The position numbers were made by a program, and so were the translations under genes. Positions 1 through 6,924 of a DNA stretch of 23,946 nt are shown here, piece after piece. Numbering within the stretch: the first letter of the stretch is position 1; each line of letters starts with the position of its first letter. The DNA is from Alphaproteobacteria bacterium (GTDB taxonomy: Bacteria; Pseudomonadota; Alphaproteobacteria; Rhodobacterales; Rhodobacteraceae). The stretch spans positions 1 through 23,946 of the forward strand of contig JAUHZL010000006.1 of the NCBI GenBank assembly GCA_030425945.1, read 5' to 3'. The notes beneath the pieces were generated by a model. The model saw only the letters and a list, made by a program, of their open reading frames with translations, had not been told where the DNA came from and did no database searches.

Positions 1-1425
1 GCGGCGGGCACCTATCCCCGCGCCGGGCGGCGCTTCGAGATTTCCCTGCACGAGACGACGCGCCCGGAGGTGCCGGGCGACCCCAAGGGCGCGGTCTTTG
101 CCGCGCTCGGGCTGTCGGAGCGGGTCGCGTTCGTGCCGATCGAGACCTTCCAGGAGGTGCGCACGCCGCTTCTCGACGGGCCGGTCCGGCTGGGCGGCGG
201 CCTCGCCGGGGTCGAGACCGCCCTGCGGCGGGTCCTGCCCGACATGGGCGACGAGATCGCGGGCTTCCTCGGTCAGATCGGCCGCACGCTGGAGGCGATC
301 GAGGCGATGTCGGTTCGTCACGACGGCGCGTGGTGGCGCGGCCACGCGGCCGACCTGCCGCTCGACCTCTGGGCGGTGATCCGCGACATGGGGTCATCGC
401 TGTCGGAGGTGATGAGCCGCCATTTCGGCCATATCGAACTTCCGAAGCTGCTGCTGGCCGCCAACCTGCCCTACTACACCGACGACCCAGACCGGTTCTG
501 GTGGCTGGGCTACGCGGTGGCGCAGGGCTGCTTCCTGCAACATGGCGGGCATTACGTGAAGGGCGGCTCGGGCGCGCTGGTCGAGGCGCTGGTGGCGATC
601 ATCGAGGAGGGCGGCGGCACCTGCCGCAGCGGCGCGACGGTGACCCGCCTGCTGACCGGCGACGATCACGCGATCCGGGGGGTCGAATGGCGCGACGCGG
701 GCGGCACCCTGCACACCGAACTGGCCCCCGTGGTCTTCGGCAACGCCGCGCCCGAGCGGCTGGCCGCGATGCTGCCCGCGGGTCCCGGCGCGGCGCTGCA
801 CCACGCACAAGGCAGTGCCGCGCCGTCGATCTCGCTCTTCGAGGTGACCTATGCGCTGGCCTGCCCGGGTCGCGACCTCGGGATCAGCGCCTATTCCACC
901 GCGCTCTTGCCGGAGTGGATGCTGATGCTCGACGACTACCGGGCGGCCTCCGGCTTGCTGGGGCATCCGCCCGCGGACCGGATGCCGCCGCTGATCGTGG
1001 TCGATTATGGCCAGATCGACAGCGGTCTGGCCGAGGGCGTTCCGGCCCCGGTCAGCGTCACCGGGGTGGACCGGCTGGCGAACTGGGCGGGCCTCGGCGC
1101 AGCCGACTATGCCGGGCGCAAGGCAGACTGGGTGGCGGCGATCACCGCGCGGCTCGACGCAGAGTGGCCCGGCTTCGCGGCGGCGGTGGTCTCGGCCGAG
1201 ATGGCGACCGCCCGCACCATGCAGGACTGGCTCGGCACGCCCGGCGGCGCGGTCTACGGCTACGCGCCCGACGTGCCCGAACACCCGTTCCGCGGCCCCG
1301 AAAGCCGGGTCGAGACGCCGGTGCCGGGCCTTTTCCTCGCCTCCGCCTGGGGCGGCATGGGCGGCTATACCGGGGCGATGGGCGCCGGGGCCGAGGCCGC
1401 GCGCCGGGCGCTCAGGCGGCGCTGA
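1..1425 (+). CDS. CrtI-like NAD(P)/FAD-dependent oxidoreductase (5' partial)
   Basis: The reading frame is open from base 1, so the gene begins upstream of the window and its N-terminal Rossmann FAD-binding motif is missing. The visible 474 codons match the middle and C-terminal parts of the phytoene desaturase / retinol saturase-like amine oxidase superfamily. A GGHYVKGGSGALVEAL stretch, followed by a region that gathers oxidised substrate sites (GNAAPERLAAML), precedes the C-terminal FAD-contact segment PGLFLASAWGGMGGYTGAMGAG. These flavoproteins desaturate or isomerise isoprenoid-like or polyene substrates, but the substrate here cannot be told. The last 14 bp overlap the convergent dioxygenase gene. 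Family assignment is good; calling it a carotenoid enzyme would be a guess. Confidence 0.8.
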   Translation, partial: AAGTYPRAGRRFEISLHETTRPEVPGDPKGAVFAALGLSERVAFVPIETFQEVRTPLLDGPVRLGGGLAGVETALRRVLPDMGDEIAGFLGQIGRTLEAIEAMSVRHDGAWWRGHAADLPLDLWAVIRDMGSSLSEVMSRHFGHIELPKLLLAANLPYYTDDPDRFWWLGYAVAQGCFLQHGGHYVKGGSGALVEALVAIIEEGGGTCRSGATVTRLLTGDDHAIRGVEWRDAGGTLHTELAPVVFGNAAPERLAAMLPAGPGAALHHAQGSAAPSISLFEVTYALACPGRDLGISAYSTALLPEWMLMLDDYRAASGLLGHPPADRMPPLIVVDYGQIDSGLAEGVPAPVSVTGVDRLANWAGLGAADYAGRKADWVAAITARLDAEWPGFAAAVVSAEMATARTMQDWLGTPGGAVYGYAPDVPEHPFRGPESRVETPVPGLFLASAWGGMGGYTGAMGAGAEAARRALRRR

Positions 1426-2158
1426 GCCAGCGGTCGAGATCGGGCAGCAGCGGCCGGACATAGGCGATGACGCGCCCGTCCGGATCGGCGCGCGCGCCTT
1501 CGGCCCAGGGCGCCACCCCGTGCAGCGTCATCCGGTGCAGAAGCACCGCGCCGCCCGGCGGCAGCGGCAGCGCGACGCGGGGACAGCTGTCGAAGGCACG
1601 CCTGCGGGTCGCGGCGTAAAGGTCGGTCAGGTCGGTGTCGGGCGTCGGCCGGGCGGCGCGGAAGGCCTGCCCGATCAGCCGGTGCGATCCGTCGAGCACC
1701 GTCAGGGGCGCGGCGTCCGGGTCGGCTTCGGTCAGCGCGACGCCCAGGATCCACGCGTGCGGCTCGCGCAAGTGGCGGCGGCGGTCCGGGCCTTCGGGGA
1801 TCAGCCCGTCGAGATGGGTCGCGTGCCGCAGGCGGCGGAAGCGGTGGGCGGGCTCGCTCTCGGACGGATCGCGGCGGGGATAGCCGGGATGGGTCGCCGA
1901 CAGTTGCGCCGGGTGCAGCGGCAGCGGCCCGAAAAGCGCCTGAGCGGTGGTCAGCGCCGCGCCCCCCAGCGGCGGCCCGCCGGGCAGCGCCCCGGTCGCG
2001 TCGTTCGGCAGCAGGTCCACGCCGGGGGCCCAGGTGCCGCCGTGGCGGCGCGGGGCGCGGGCCAGCCGGGCGCGGGCCTCGGGCAGGACGGACGCGACCC
2101 AGGCCAGCGTCGCGGGCTCGGGCGCGAAGACCTGCCAGCCCCGCGCCGCGAGCGTCAT
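1412..2158 (-). CDS. Phytanoyl-CoA dioxygenase (PhyH) family protein
   Basis: A 248-aa protein with the facial-triad layout of Fe(II)/2-oxoglutarate dioxygenases of the PhyH family: H115-x-D117 in THLDGLIPEG, a distal histidine in LLHRMTLHGVAPW (H213, with H208 nearby), and an arginine in GRVIAYVRP suited to 2-oxoglutarate binding. The ATG lies in an ATGA overlap with the stop of the upstream permease gene, so the two are probably translationally coupled. The minus-strand frame stays open far upstream, but that is a high-GC artefact. The substrate is unknown; family members hydroxylate fatty acyl-CoAs, amino acids or small secondary metabolites. The 3' end overlaps the convergent oxidoreductase by 14 bp. 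Confidence 0.72.
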   Translation of the reverse strand: MTLAARGWQVFAPEPATLAWVASVLPEARARLARAPRRHGGTWAPGVDLLPNDATGALPGGPPLGGAALTTAQALFGPLPLHPAQLSATHPGYPRRDPSESEPAHRFRRLRHATHLDGLIPEGPDRRRHLREPHAWILGVALTEADPDAAPLTVLDGSHRLIGQAFRAARPTPDTDLTDLYAATRRRAFDSCPRVALPLPPGGAVLLHRMTLHGVAPWAEGARADPDGRVIAYVRPLLPDLDRWLSAA

Positions 2159-2976
2159 GCCAGCAGGGCTTTGCGCAGCATGTTGAGCGCGACGAGGATC
2201 AGGAACACGGCGAAGACGCGCTTCAGCGGCTTCGGGTCCATCGCGTGGGCGAGCTTCGCGCCGTAAGGCGTTGTAATCAGGGTCATCGCGATGATCAGGG
2301 CGAAGGCCGGCAGGTTGACCACGCCCAGCGTGTAGGGCGGCGCGCCCTCGGGGGTGGCGACCAGCAGGAACCCGGTCACCGAGGGCACCGCGATCAGCAG
2401 GCCGAAGCCCGCCGCGGTGGCGACGGCGCGGTGGATCGGGACGTTGTGCAGGCTCATCAGGGGCACGCCGAAGCTGCCGCCGCCGATGCCCATCAGGACC
2501 GACAGGAAGCCGACCACGGGCGAGTAGATCGCGCGCCGGATGCCCTTGGGCATGGCGTCGGCCAGCCGCCACTCGGACCGTCCGAATCCGAGGTAGAGGC
2601 CCACCACCAGCGCCAGCGTGCCGAAGATCGCCTGCAGCGTCTGGGTGCGCAGGCTCGAGACGGTCAGCATCCCCAGCACCGCACCGATGGCGATGCCGAT
2701 GGCCCAGCCCTTGAGGATGTCCCAGTCGACCGCGCCCTTCTTGTTGTGCGAGTGGACCGAGCGGATCGAGGTCACGACGATGGTCGCCAGCGAGGTCGCG
2801 AGGCAGACCTGCATCAGGAACGGCGAGCCGTAGCCGAGCCCGGTGAAGGCGTAATAGAGCGCGGGGACCAGCACGATGCCGCCGCCGACGCCCAGCAGCC
2901 CGGCCAGCACGCCGGCAAAGGCACCAATGGCCATCAGAAGCGCCGCCATCGGCAGGAGAAGGGACAGGTCGGGCAT
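2155..2976 (-). CDS. TauE/SafE family sulfite/anion exporter-like permease
   Basis: A 273-aa hydrophobic protein with about eight predicted membrane segments and the two internally repeated glycine-rich signatures of the TauE/SafE (former DUF81) family: GLLGVGGGIVLVPALYY near the N-terminus and GIGGGSFGVPLMSL in the second half. Members export sulfite, sulfoacetate or other organic anions across the inner membrane. ATG at 2976 is chosen over the GTG at 2985 because a GGAG Shine-Dalgarno lies 8 nt upstream of the ATG and too close to the GTG. The gene is followed directly (ATGA) by the PhyH-like dioxygenase, which suggests a two-gene unit; the substrate is not deducible. Confidence 0.85.
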   Translation of the reverse strand: MPDLSLLLPMAALLMAIGAFAGVLAGLLGVGGGIVLVPALYYAFTGLGYGSPFLMQVCLATSLATIVVTSIRSVHSHNKKGAVDWDILKGWAIGIAIGAVLGMLTVSSLRTQTLQAIFGTLALVVGLYLGFGRSEWRLADAMPKGIRRAIYSPVVGFLSVLMGIGGGSFGVPLMSLHNVPIHRAVATAAGFGLLIAVPSVTGFLLVATPEGAPPYTLGVVNLPAFALIIAMTLITTPYGAKLAHAMDPKPLKRVFAVFLILVALNMLRKALLA

Positions 2977-3130
2977 GGGGCACACTCCGGGGGGTCTCGG
3001 GACGGGCGAGACCTAGCCCGTTGCGCCGTCGGGGGCAATCGCACCGGGCGCCGGGGTCTGTGCACGGATGAAGGCCGCGGCCCCGGGGCTGTGCCTGCGC
3101 GTGTCGGCGCGGGACGCGGGGCGCGCCCGG

Positions 3131-4153
3131 TCAGGCCGCCAGCGCGCGCACGCCCGCCAGCGCGGCGTCAAGCACCTCGAGCCCCGCGCCCGGGCGGTGC
3201 GCGCTCTCGGACAGGATGCGCCGCCACGCCCGCGCGCCGGGCTGCCCCGCGAAAAGGCCCAGCATGTGCCGCGTGACCTGGTGCAGGCGGCCGCCCGCCG
3301 CGAGGTGCCGCGCGATGTGGCCGCGCAGGGTGTCGAGCACGGTGTCGAGGTCGGCGTCCGTCCCCTGCCCCCAGATCCGGCGGTCGGCCCCGGCCAGCAC
3401 CGCCCAGGGCTCGTGATAGGCCGCGCGCCCGATCATCACGCCGTCCATGCCGTCGGCCAGGTGCGCCTCGGCCTGGTCGAGCGTCGCGATCCCGCCGTTG
3501 ATCGACAGGTGCAGCTGCGGAAAGGCCGCCTTCATCGCGTGGACCAGCGGATAGTCGAGCGGCGGCACCTCGCGGTTCTCCTTCGGGCTGAGCCCCTGCA
3601 GCCACGCCTTGCGGGCATGGATGGTGACCCGGCGCACCCCGGCCTCGGCGACGGTGGCGAGGAAGGCGGGCAGCACCTCCTCCGGCACCTGGTCATCGAC
3701 CCCGATGCGGCACTTGACGGTGATCTCGGCCCCGTCCGAGGCGTCGATCATCGCGGCGACGCAGTCGGCGACGAGGGCCGGCCGCTCCATCAGCACCGCC
3801 CCGAAGCAGCCGGACTGCACCCGGTCGGAGGGGCAGCCGACGTTCAGGTTGATCTCGGCGAACCCGCGCCCGGAGGCGATGCGCACCGCCTCGGCCAGTT
3901 GCGCGGGGTCCGAGCCGCCCAGTTGCAGCGCCAGCGGATACTCGGCCGGGTCATGCTCCAGCAGGCGGTCGGCCTCGCCATGCACCAGGGCGGCCGCGGT
4001 CACCATCTCGGTATAGAGCAGCGCCTGCCGCGACAGCGCCCTGTGGAAGCGGCGGCAATGCCGGTCGGTCCAGTCCATCATGGGGGCGACCGATAACCGA
4101 GAAGCCCTTAAAACACTGGCGTTTCCGTTTTCTTTCAAGTCCTTAACCCCCAA
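3131..4153 (-). CDS. dusA: tRNA-dihydrouridine(20/20a) synthase DusA, 5' end replaced by integrated element
   Basis: FMN- and NADPH-dependent enzyme that reduces U20/U20a in the tRNA D-loop. It closely follows the DusA family: VAPMMDWTDRHCR (FMN site), TEMVTAAALVHG, LQLGGSDP, NLNVGCPSDRVQSG with catalytic Cys near residue 107, HARKAWLQGLSPKENRE, SINGGI and DGVMIGRAAYHEP. The first ~23 codons, upstream of MMDWTD, come from the integrated element; the native start is stranded at 11919. No ATG precedes MMDWTD, and possible starts are TTG at 4153 and TTG at 4138 (a GGGGG/AAGGA stretch precedes the latter). A stop lies two codons before 4153. The rest of the protein is full length, so the enzyme is probably functional. 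Exact start uncertain. Confidence 0.93.
   Translation of the reverse strand: MGVKDLKENGNASVLRASRLSVAPMMDWTDRHCRRFHRALSRQALLYTEMVTAAALVHGEADRLLEHDPAEYPLALQLGGSDPAQLAEAVRIASGRGFAEINLNVGCPSDRVQSGCFGAVLMERPALVADCVAAMIDASDGAEITVKCRIGVDDQVPEEVLPAFLATVAEAGVRRVTIHARKAWLQGLSPKENREVPPLDYPLVHAMKAAFPQLHLSINGGIATLDQAEAHLADGMDGVMIGRAAYHEPWAVLAGADRRIWGQGTDADLDTVLDTLRGHIARHLAAGGRLHQVTRHMLGLFAGQPGARAWRRILSESAHRPGAGLEVLDAALAGVRALAA
4064..4090. repeat. attL: direct-repeat attachment site at integrase end
   Basis: Positions 4064-4081 are identical over 18 bp to 11833-11850, then after one mismatch a further 8 bp match (4083-4090 = 11852-11859). On the dusA strand the core reads ATGATGGACTGGACCGAC, i.e. codons for MMDWTD in the FMN-binding region. 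DusA coding sequence continues to the left of this copy, and element-derived sequence lies to its right. Confidence 0.93.
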
Positions 4154-4211
4154 TCTTCAGCGTCTCGATGTAGGCTCAATGCCCTCTCAATGGTTCTCTC
4201 TTGCATCCTGA

Positions 4212-4268
4212 TTGCAAACAATGTGCAAACGATGTAGTCCCAATGCAAACGGGTGTGGTTTCGTTTGC
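4212..4268. repeat. GCAAACG arm-type site cluster beside attL
   Basis: Four copies of a GCAAAC(G) motif: direct at 4214-4219, 4225-4231 and 4245-4251, and inverted at 4262-4268. The last two share the longer form ATGCAAACG on their respective strands. Two further copies lie just inside attR (11771 and 11783). Short repeated motifs flanking both attachment sites are typical of arm-type sites bound by tyrosine recombinase N-terminal domains. The inverted copy ends 11 bp before the integrase ATG, so binding there could also repress int. Confidence 0.55.
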
Positions 4269-4279
4269 ATGAGGACAGC

Positions 4280-5314
4280 ATGGCGAGCATATGGGAAAGC
4301 CGACCGGGGCGCTACACCGCGCAGGTGAACGCGGGCGGCAAGCGTCAATCAAAGACCTTCAGCACCAAGGCCGAGGCGAAGCGATGGGCGCGGCACCTTG
4401 AGCATGCTGTCGATGAAGGCAAGCGCCCCACTAAGGACGCCGCCCTCACCGCGCTGGCCGAGGAATACCTCGCCGCGCTGATGGAGACCAAGCCGCCCTC
4501 ACGCTCAAAGCTTGCCGCAATCCGCATCATCTCAGAACACATAGGCCGCATGCCCGTCTCGCAGATCGACGTGGCCGCAATCCGTGACTTCGCCCGACAG
4601 CGCCGGAACGGCGGCGCAGGACCAGCCACGATCCTGATGGACCTCAGCTATATCGGCACCATTCTGCGCCACGGCGGGGCGCTGGCCGGTGTGGACACCG
4701 CTCAGGCCCTCGCCCACCTCGCCAGCGCCCGTGCCGTTCTAGGGGCCTCTGGGGGCGTCTCACGGCCCGATGAGCGCAAGCGCAGGCCCACCGATGCGGA
4801 ACTGCTGGCGCTGCGCGACTTCTGGGCCAAGCGGCGGCGCGGAATACCGATGTGGCCGGTAACGCAGTTTGCCATCGCCACCGCCATGCGCCTGTCGGAG
4901 ATCACCCGCATCCGGTGGGCCGACCTCGACCTCGACGCCCGCACCGTCGTCATCCGCGACCGGAAACACCCCCGCAGCAAGAAGGGAAATGACCAAACGG
5001 TTCCCCTCCTGTGCGGTCCCACCGTGATCGGCGGCGAAGTGGTGGACCCGCTGGCCATCATCGACAGCATGCGCCGTGAAGCCGAAGTGATCTTCCCCTT
5101 CGATCCGCGCACCGTCTCGACCGGCTTCACCCGCGGCGTCGCGGCCTGCGGGATCGACGACCTGCGCTTTCATGATCTACGTCACGACGGGGTCAGTCGG
5201 CTGTTCGAGGCCGGTTACAGCATCGAGCAGGTCAGCCTCGTATCGGGCCACCGGGACTGGAACATGTTGCGCCGATACACGCAGCTCGCCCCGGAAAGCC
5301 TGCACCGTGATTGA
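4280..5314 (+). CDS. int: Tyrosine-type site-specific recombinase (dusA-type integrase)
   Basis: A 344-aa phage-type integrase that would recombine attP with the dusA attB. An N-terminal arm-binding domain (residues 1-45, including WESRPGRYTAQVNAGGKRQ) is followed by a SAM-like core-binding domain (about 50-150) and the catalytic domain. All catalytic residues are visible: R204 in AMRLSEI, H298 and R301 in HDLRH, H324 in GHRDW and the nucleophile Y333 in RRYTQL. ATG at 4280 is preferred over the in-frame ATG at 4253 because GAGGA precedes it at 4271-4275 and the protein then starts at the arm-binding domain. It lies next to attL and points into the element, and its 3' end overlaps the next gene by 8 bp. 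Confidence 0.95.
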   Translation: MASIWESRPGRYTAQVNAGGKRQSKTFSTKAEAKRWARHLEHAVDEGKRPTKDAALTALAEEYLAALMETKPPSRSKLAAIRIISEHIGRMPVSQIDVAAIRDFARQRRNGGAGPATILMDLSYIGTILRHGGALAGVDTAQALAHLASARAVLGASGGVSRPDERKRRPTDAELLALRDFWAKRRRGIPMWPVTQFAIATAMRLSEITRIRWADLDLDARTVVIRDRKHPRSKKGNDQTVPLLCGPTVIGGEVVDPLAIIDSMRREAEVIFPFDPRTVSTGFTRGVAACGIDDLRFHDLRHDGVSRLFEAGYSIEQVSLVSGHRDWNMLRRYTQLAPESLHRD

Positions 5315-5780
5315 GATCGAGGAGGCCCGCTACGCGGTCAGCGTCGCCCGCCAGTATGCTGAAGAAGGACGTTTCGACGCCTGTGTCGAAGTATTGGAAA
5401 AGCTGCTGGCGGAGTTCCCCAATCACTACCGATTTGGCCACCACGTCGCGATGGCAATGGGCGCACCAGAATGGGACGTCAATTGGAACGGGGTCGAGGA
5501 GGAAATCCTTCTCGCAGTAAACACGCAGATAGTCGATGAACTGCGCCGCCGCGATAAATTGGCAGCCGACAACCGCGCTAAAGCCCGCAGGCCACGCGCC
5601 AGCAAATTTGAGTGGATGAAGGCTATCGCGAAGGAGGTGGTCGAAGCCAAACCAAGTCTGAGCGACAGCCACCTCGCCGTTCTCGTTCTGGACAAAGCCC
5701 AGACCCGGACCGAAAACGATACGGAACTGCCTTCCGAGAGAACTGTCCGAGGGTGGATAAGAAAAATTCGCGCCACATAA
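5307..5780 (+). CDS. Hypothetical protein, putative helical-repeat plus HTH
   Basis: A 157-aa protein starting at GTG 5307, which overlaps the integrase stop (GTGATTGA) and has GGAAAG upstream. Not recognised as a known family. The N-terminal 45 residues (ARQYAEEGRFDACVEVLEKL) read like a TPR-type helical hairpin. The centre is charged (DELRRRDKLAADNRAKARRP). The C-terminus (LPSERTVRGWIRKIRAT) resembles the recognition helix of a small helix-turn-helix, as seen in phage terminase-small or transposase-like DNA-binding proteins. Overlap with int suggests co-expression, so a regulatory or directionality role is conceivable but unproven. Confidence 0.72.
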   Translation: MIEIEEARYAVSVARQYAEEGRFDACVEVLEKLLAEFPNHYRFGHHVAMAMGAPEWDVNWNGVEEEILLAVNTQIVDELRRRDKLAADNRAKARRPRASKFEWMKAIAKEVVEAKPSLSDSHLAVLVLDKAQTRTENDTELPSERTVRGWIRKIRAT

Positions 5781-5793
5781 CGATTTCTGGAAG

Positions 5794-5807
5794 TTAGCCG
5801 CGGCTAA
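5794..5807. promoter_or_regulatory. 14-bp perfect palindrome upstream of excisionase-like gene
   Basis: TTAGCCGCGGCTAA is a perfect 14-bp dyad in the 88-bp gap between the 157-aa gene and the excisionase-like gene. This is the size of an operator for a dimeric repressor. No clear -35/-10 pair could be fixed next to it. Confidence 0.45.
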
Positions 5808-5843
5808 ACGAGCGACACGCCGGAAAAAATCGTATCAATGGTC

Positions 5844-5868
5844 AACCATCTACCCAATGGAGATGGTT
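5844..5868. promoter_or_regulatory. Inverted repeat enclosing the RBS of the excisionase-like gene
   Basis: AACCATC (5844-5850) and GATGGTT (5862-5868) are perfect 7-bp inverted arms 11 nt apart, and the GGAG Shine-Dalgarno (5859-5862) lies at the loop/stem border. A nested ATGGT/ACCAT pair lies at 5838-5849. It could act as a protein operator, or as an RNA hairpin that limits translation of the gene starting at 5869. Confidence 0.35.
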
Positions 5869-6198
5869 ATGATCCACGTAACACTTGAAGACCTCGAATG
5901 GGCAAAGATGCCCATTTCAACCCGCGCTGAGATGCTCCGCGCCGGCGTTCCCTTCCCCTCAGAGACCAACGAGGAACGCCGCTGTCGCGTCAAGGCGGCG
6001 CTGGGCTTGTTCGACGATGCCGATCTAACAGCCCTAGCAAATGTCACTGACGACACACTGGCACGGTATCGCGTCAAAGGCACTGGCCCACGCCCTATTC
6101 GTGTTATGAGGAGCGTCTTCTACACCGTTGATGACGTCCGAAGCTGGATGCTGGCACACCGCGATGTCGTCGTCGAGCGGAAGAGGGCCCCGGCATGA
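5869..6198 (+). CDS. Excisionase-like winged-helix (MerR/AlpA-type) DNA-binding protein
   Basis: A 109-aa protein whose C-terminal half has the pattern of MerR-like excisionase/AlpA domains: a helix-turn-helix (LTALANVTDDTLARYRVKG), then a basic wing and second helix ending in FYTVDDVRSWMLAHR. Such proteins bend DNA at att sites to favour excision, or activate transcription of element genes. ATG 5869 is chosen because GGAG lies 6 nt upstream; in-frame ATGs at 5857 and 5863 lack a spaced RBS. The stop is coupled to the next ORF by ATGA. In this position, after int and before rep, the expected role is Xis or an early-gene switch. Confidence 0.75.
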   Translation: MIHVTLEDLEWAKMPISTRAEMLRAGVPFPSETNEERRCRVKAALGLFDDADLTALANVTDDTLARYRVKGTGPRPIRVMRSVFYTVDDVRSWMLAHRDVVVERKRAPA

Positions 6199-6398
6199 TG
6201 GCCTTCCAACGCGCCTTCACCCGCCCGTTTTTGGTCCGGGCTGCCGACCGCAGCGGCCTCGTGCTGGGTGCCCTGGCTACAGCCGCCGAGGCTGACCGCG
6301 CGCTGGCCAGTCACCTCCTGCGCGCGCTCGCAGTCGCCGAGGCCGCCGACCCGCCCGGTGAAGATACCGGTGTCCCGACGCCCCGCATCACGAAATGA
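6195..6398 (+). CDS. Small hypothetical protein (67 aa)
   Basis: Starts in an ATGA overlap with the excisionase-like gene (a second ATG follows at 6198). The sequence is an alanine-rich helical stretch (GALATAAEADRALASHLLRALAVAEAA) with a short proline-rich tail. No family recognised. Translational coupling and conserved element gene direction are the only support; function unknown. Confidence 0.5.
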   Translation: MMAFQRAFTRPFLVRAADRSGLVLGALATAAEADRALASHLLRALAVAEAADPPGEDTGVPTPRITK

Positions 6399-6429
6399 AA
6401 AACCCGCCCGCGATTGGCGCGCGGACGGG
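6398..6429 (-). terminator. Intrinsic terminator for leftward transcription
   Basis: Read on the minus strand this is a 10-bp GC-rich stem with one U-G wobble (arms 6420-6429 and 6403-6412, 7-nt loop) followed directly by five Ts. In the plus-strand RNA the same hairpin carries a C-A mismatch and has no U-run, so it is oriented against leftward transcripts. No minus-strand gene lies upstream inside the element, so it may insulate the early region and dusA from antisense transcription. Confidence 0.6.
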
Positions 6430-6447
6430 GTAACTGTCGAAGAGTGA

Positions 6448-6924
6448 ATGACTGCTGCGACAATACCACCGCCGCGCGTCTCGGGCAAACGTCGAGACGA
6501 TCACATGATAAACGAATCTTTGAACGCGCATGAGATGGCCGCGCGGCTTGGCAGCGCCGAGTATCGCGTTCGCCGGGAATGGGCGCACGCGGCTTGGGCC
6601 GCACTCGACTGCTGCGCTCCGCAGGACCGGGCCGTCGTCCTGGCCGACCATCTCGCCCGTCTAGAAACCGGCGGGCCCGCCCTGGGAGACCTTCTTGGCA
6701 CCGTGACGGCGGATGCGCTGTTCTGGGCGGATGTTGCCCCGGTGCATGAGCTGACGGCTTACGGCGTGGCGGCGCTAGACCGGCTGCGCGACCTGCCGCT
6801 CGGGCTGGACACCCGCAAGAGGCTGTTTGCCCGGCTCTGGGGAACCTTCGATCCCCTGGACCGGCAAGCCTTCCTCACGCGGGTTGATCCCGAGGGGCGG
6901 TTCCTGCGCAGGGGGGCGGCATGA
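6448..6924 (+). CDS. Hypothetical protein upstream of rep (158 aa)
   Basis: Starts at ATG 6448 with GAAGAG just upstream; an internal ATG at 6505 (MINESLNAHEMAARLG) is a plausible alternative because the first 19 residues look unstructured and basic. The remainder is mostly helical, with a possible HTH-like NAHEMAARLGSAEYRVRREW segment. No family recognised. The TGA overlaps the ATG of the AAA ATPase (ATGA), so it is probably translated together with the replication protein and may be an accessory replication or regulatory factor; that is inference. Confidence 0.68.
   Translation: MTAATIPPPRVSGKRRDDHMINESLNAHEMAARLGSAEYRVRREWAHAAWAALDCCAPQDRAVVLADHLARLETGGPALGDLLGTVTADALFWADVAPVHELTAYGVAALDRLRDLPLGLDTRKRLFARLWGTFDPLDRQAFLTRVDPEGRFLRRGAA

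Noticed and set aside
2977..3130. Possible gene or regulatory RNA between the permease and dusA
   Set aside because: Nothing beyond GC-rich sequence and the permease RBS could be supported in these 154 bp.
5838..5888. 16-codon leader ORF (MVNHLPNGDGYDPRNT) ahead of the excisionase-like gene
   Set aside because: The only purine-rich stretch upstream is too far from its ATG, and the frame is short enough to be chance.
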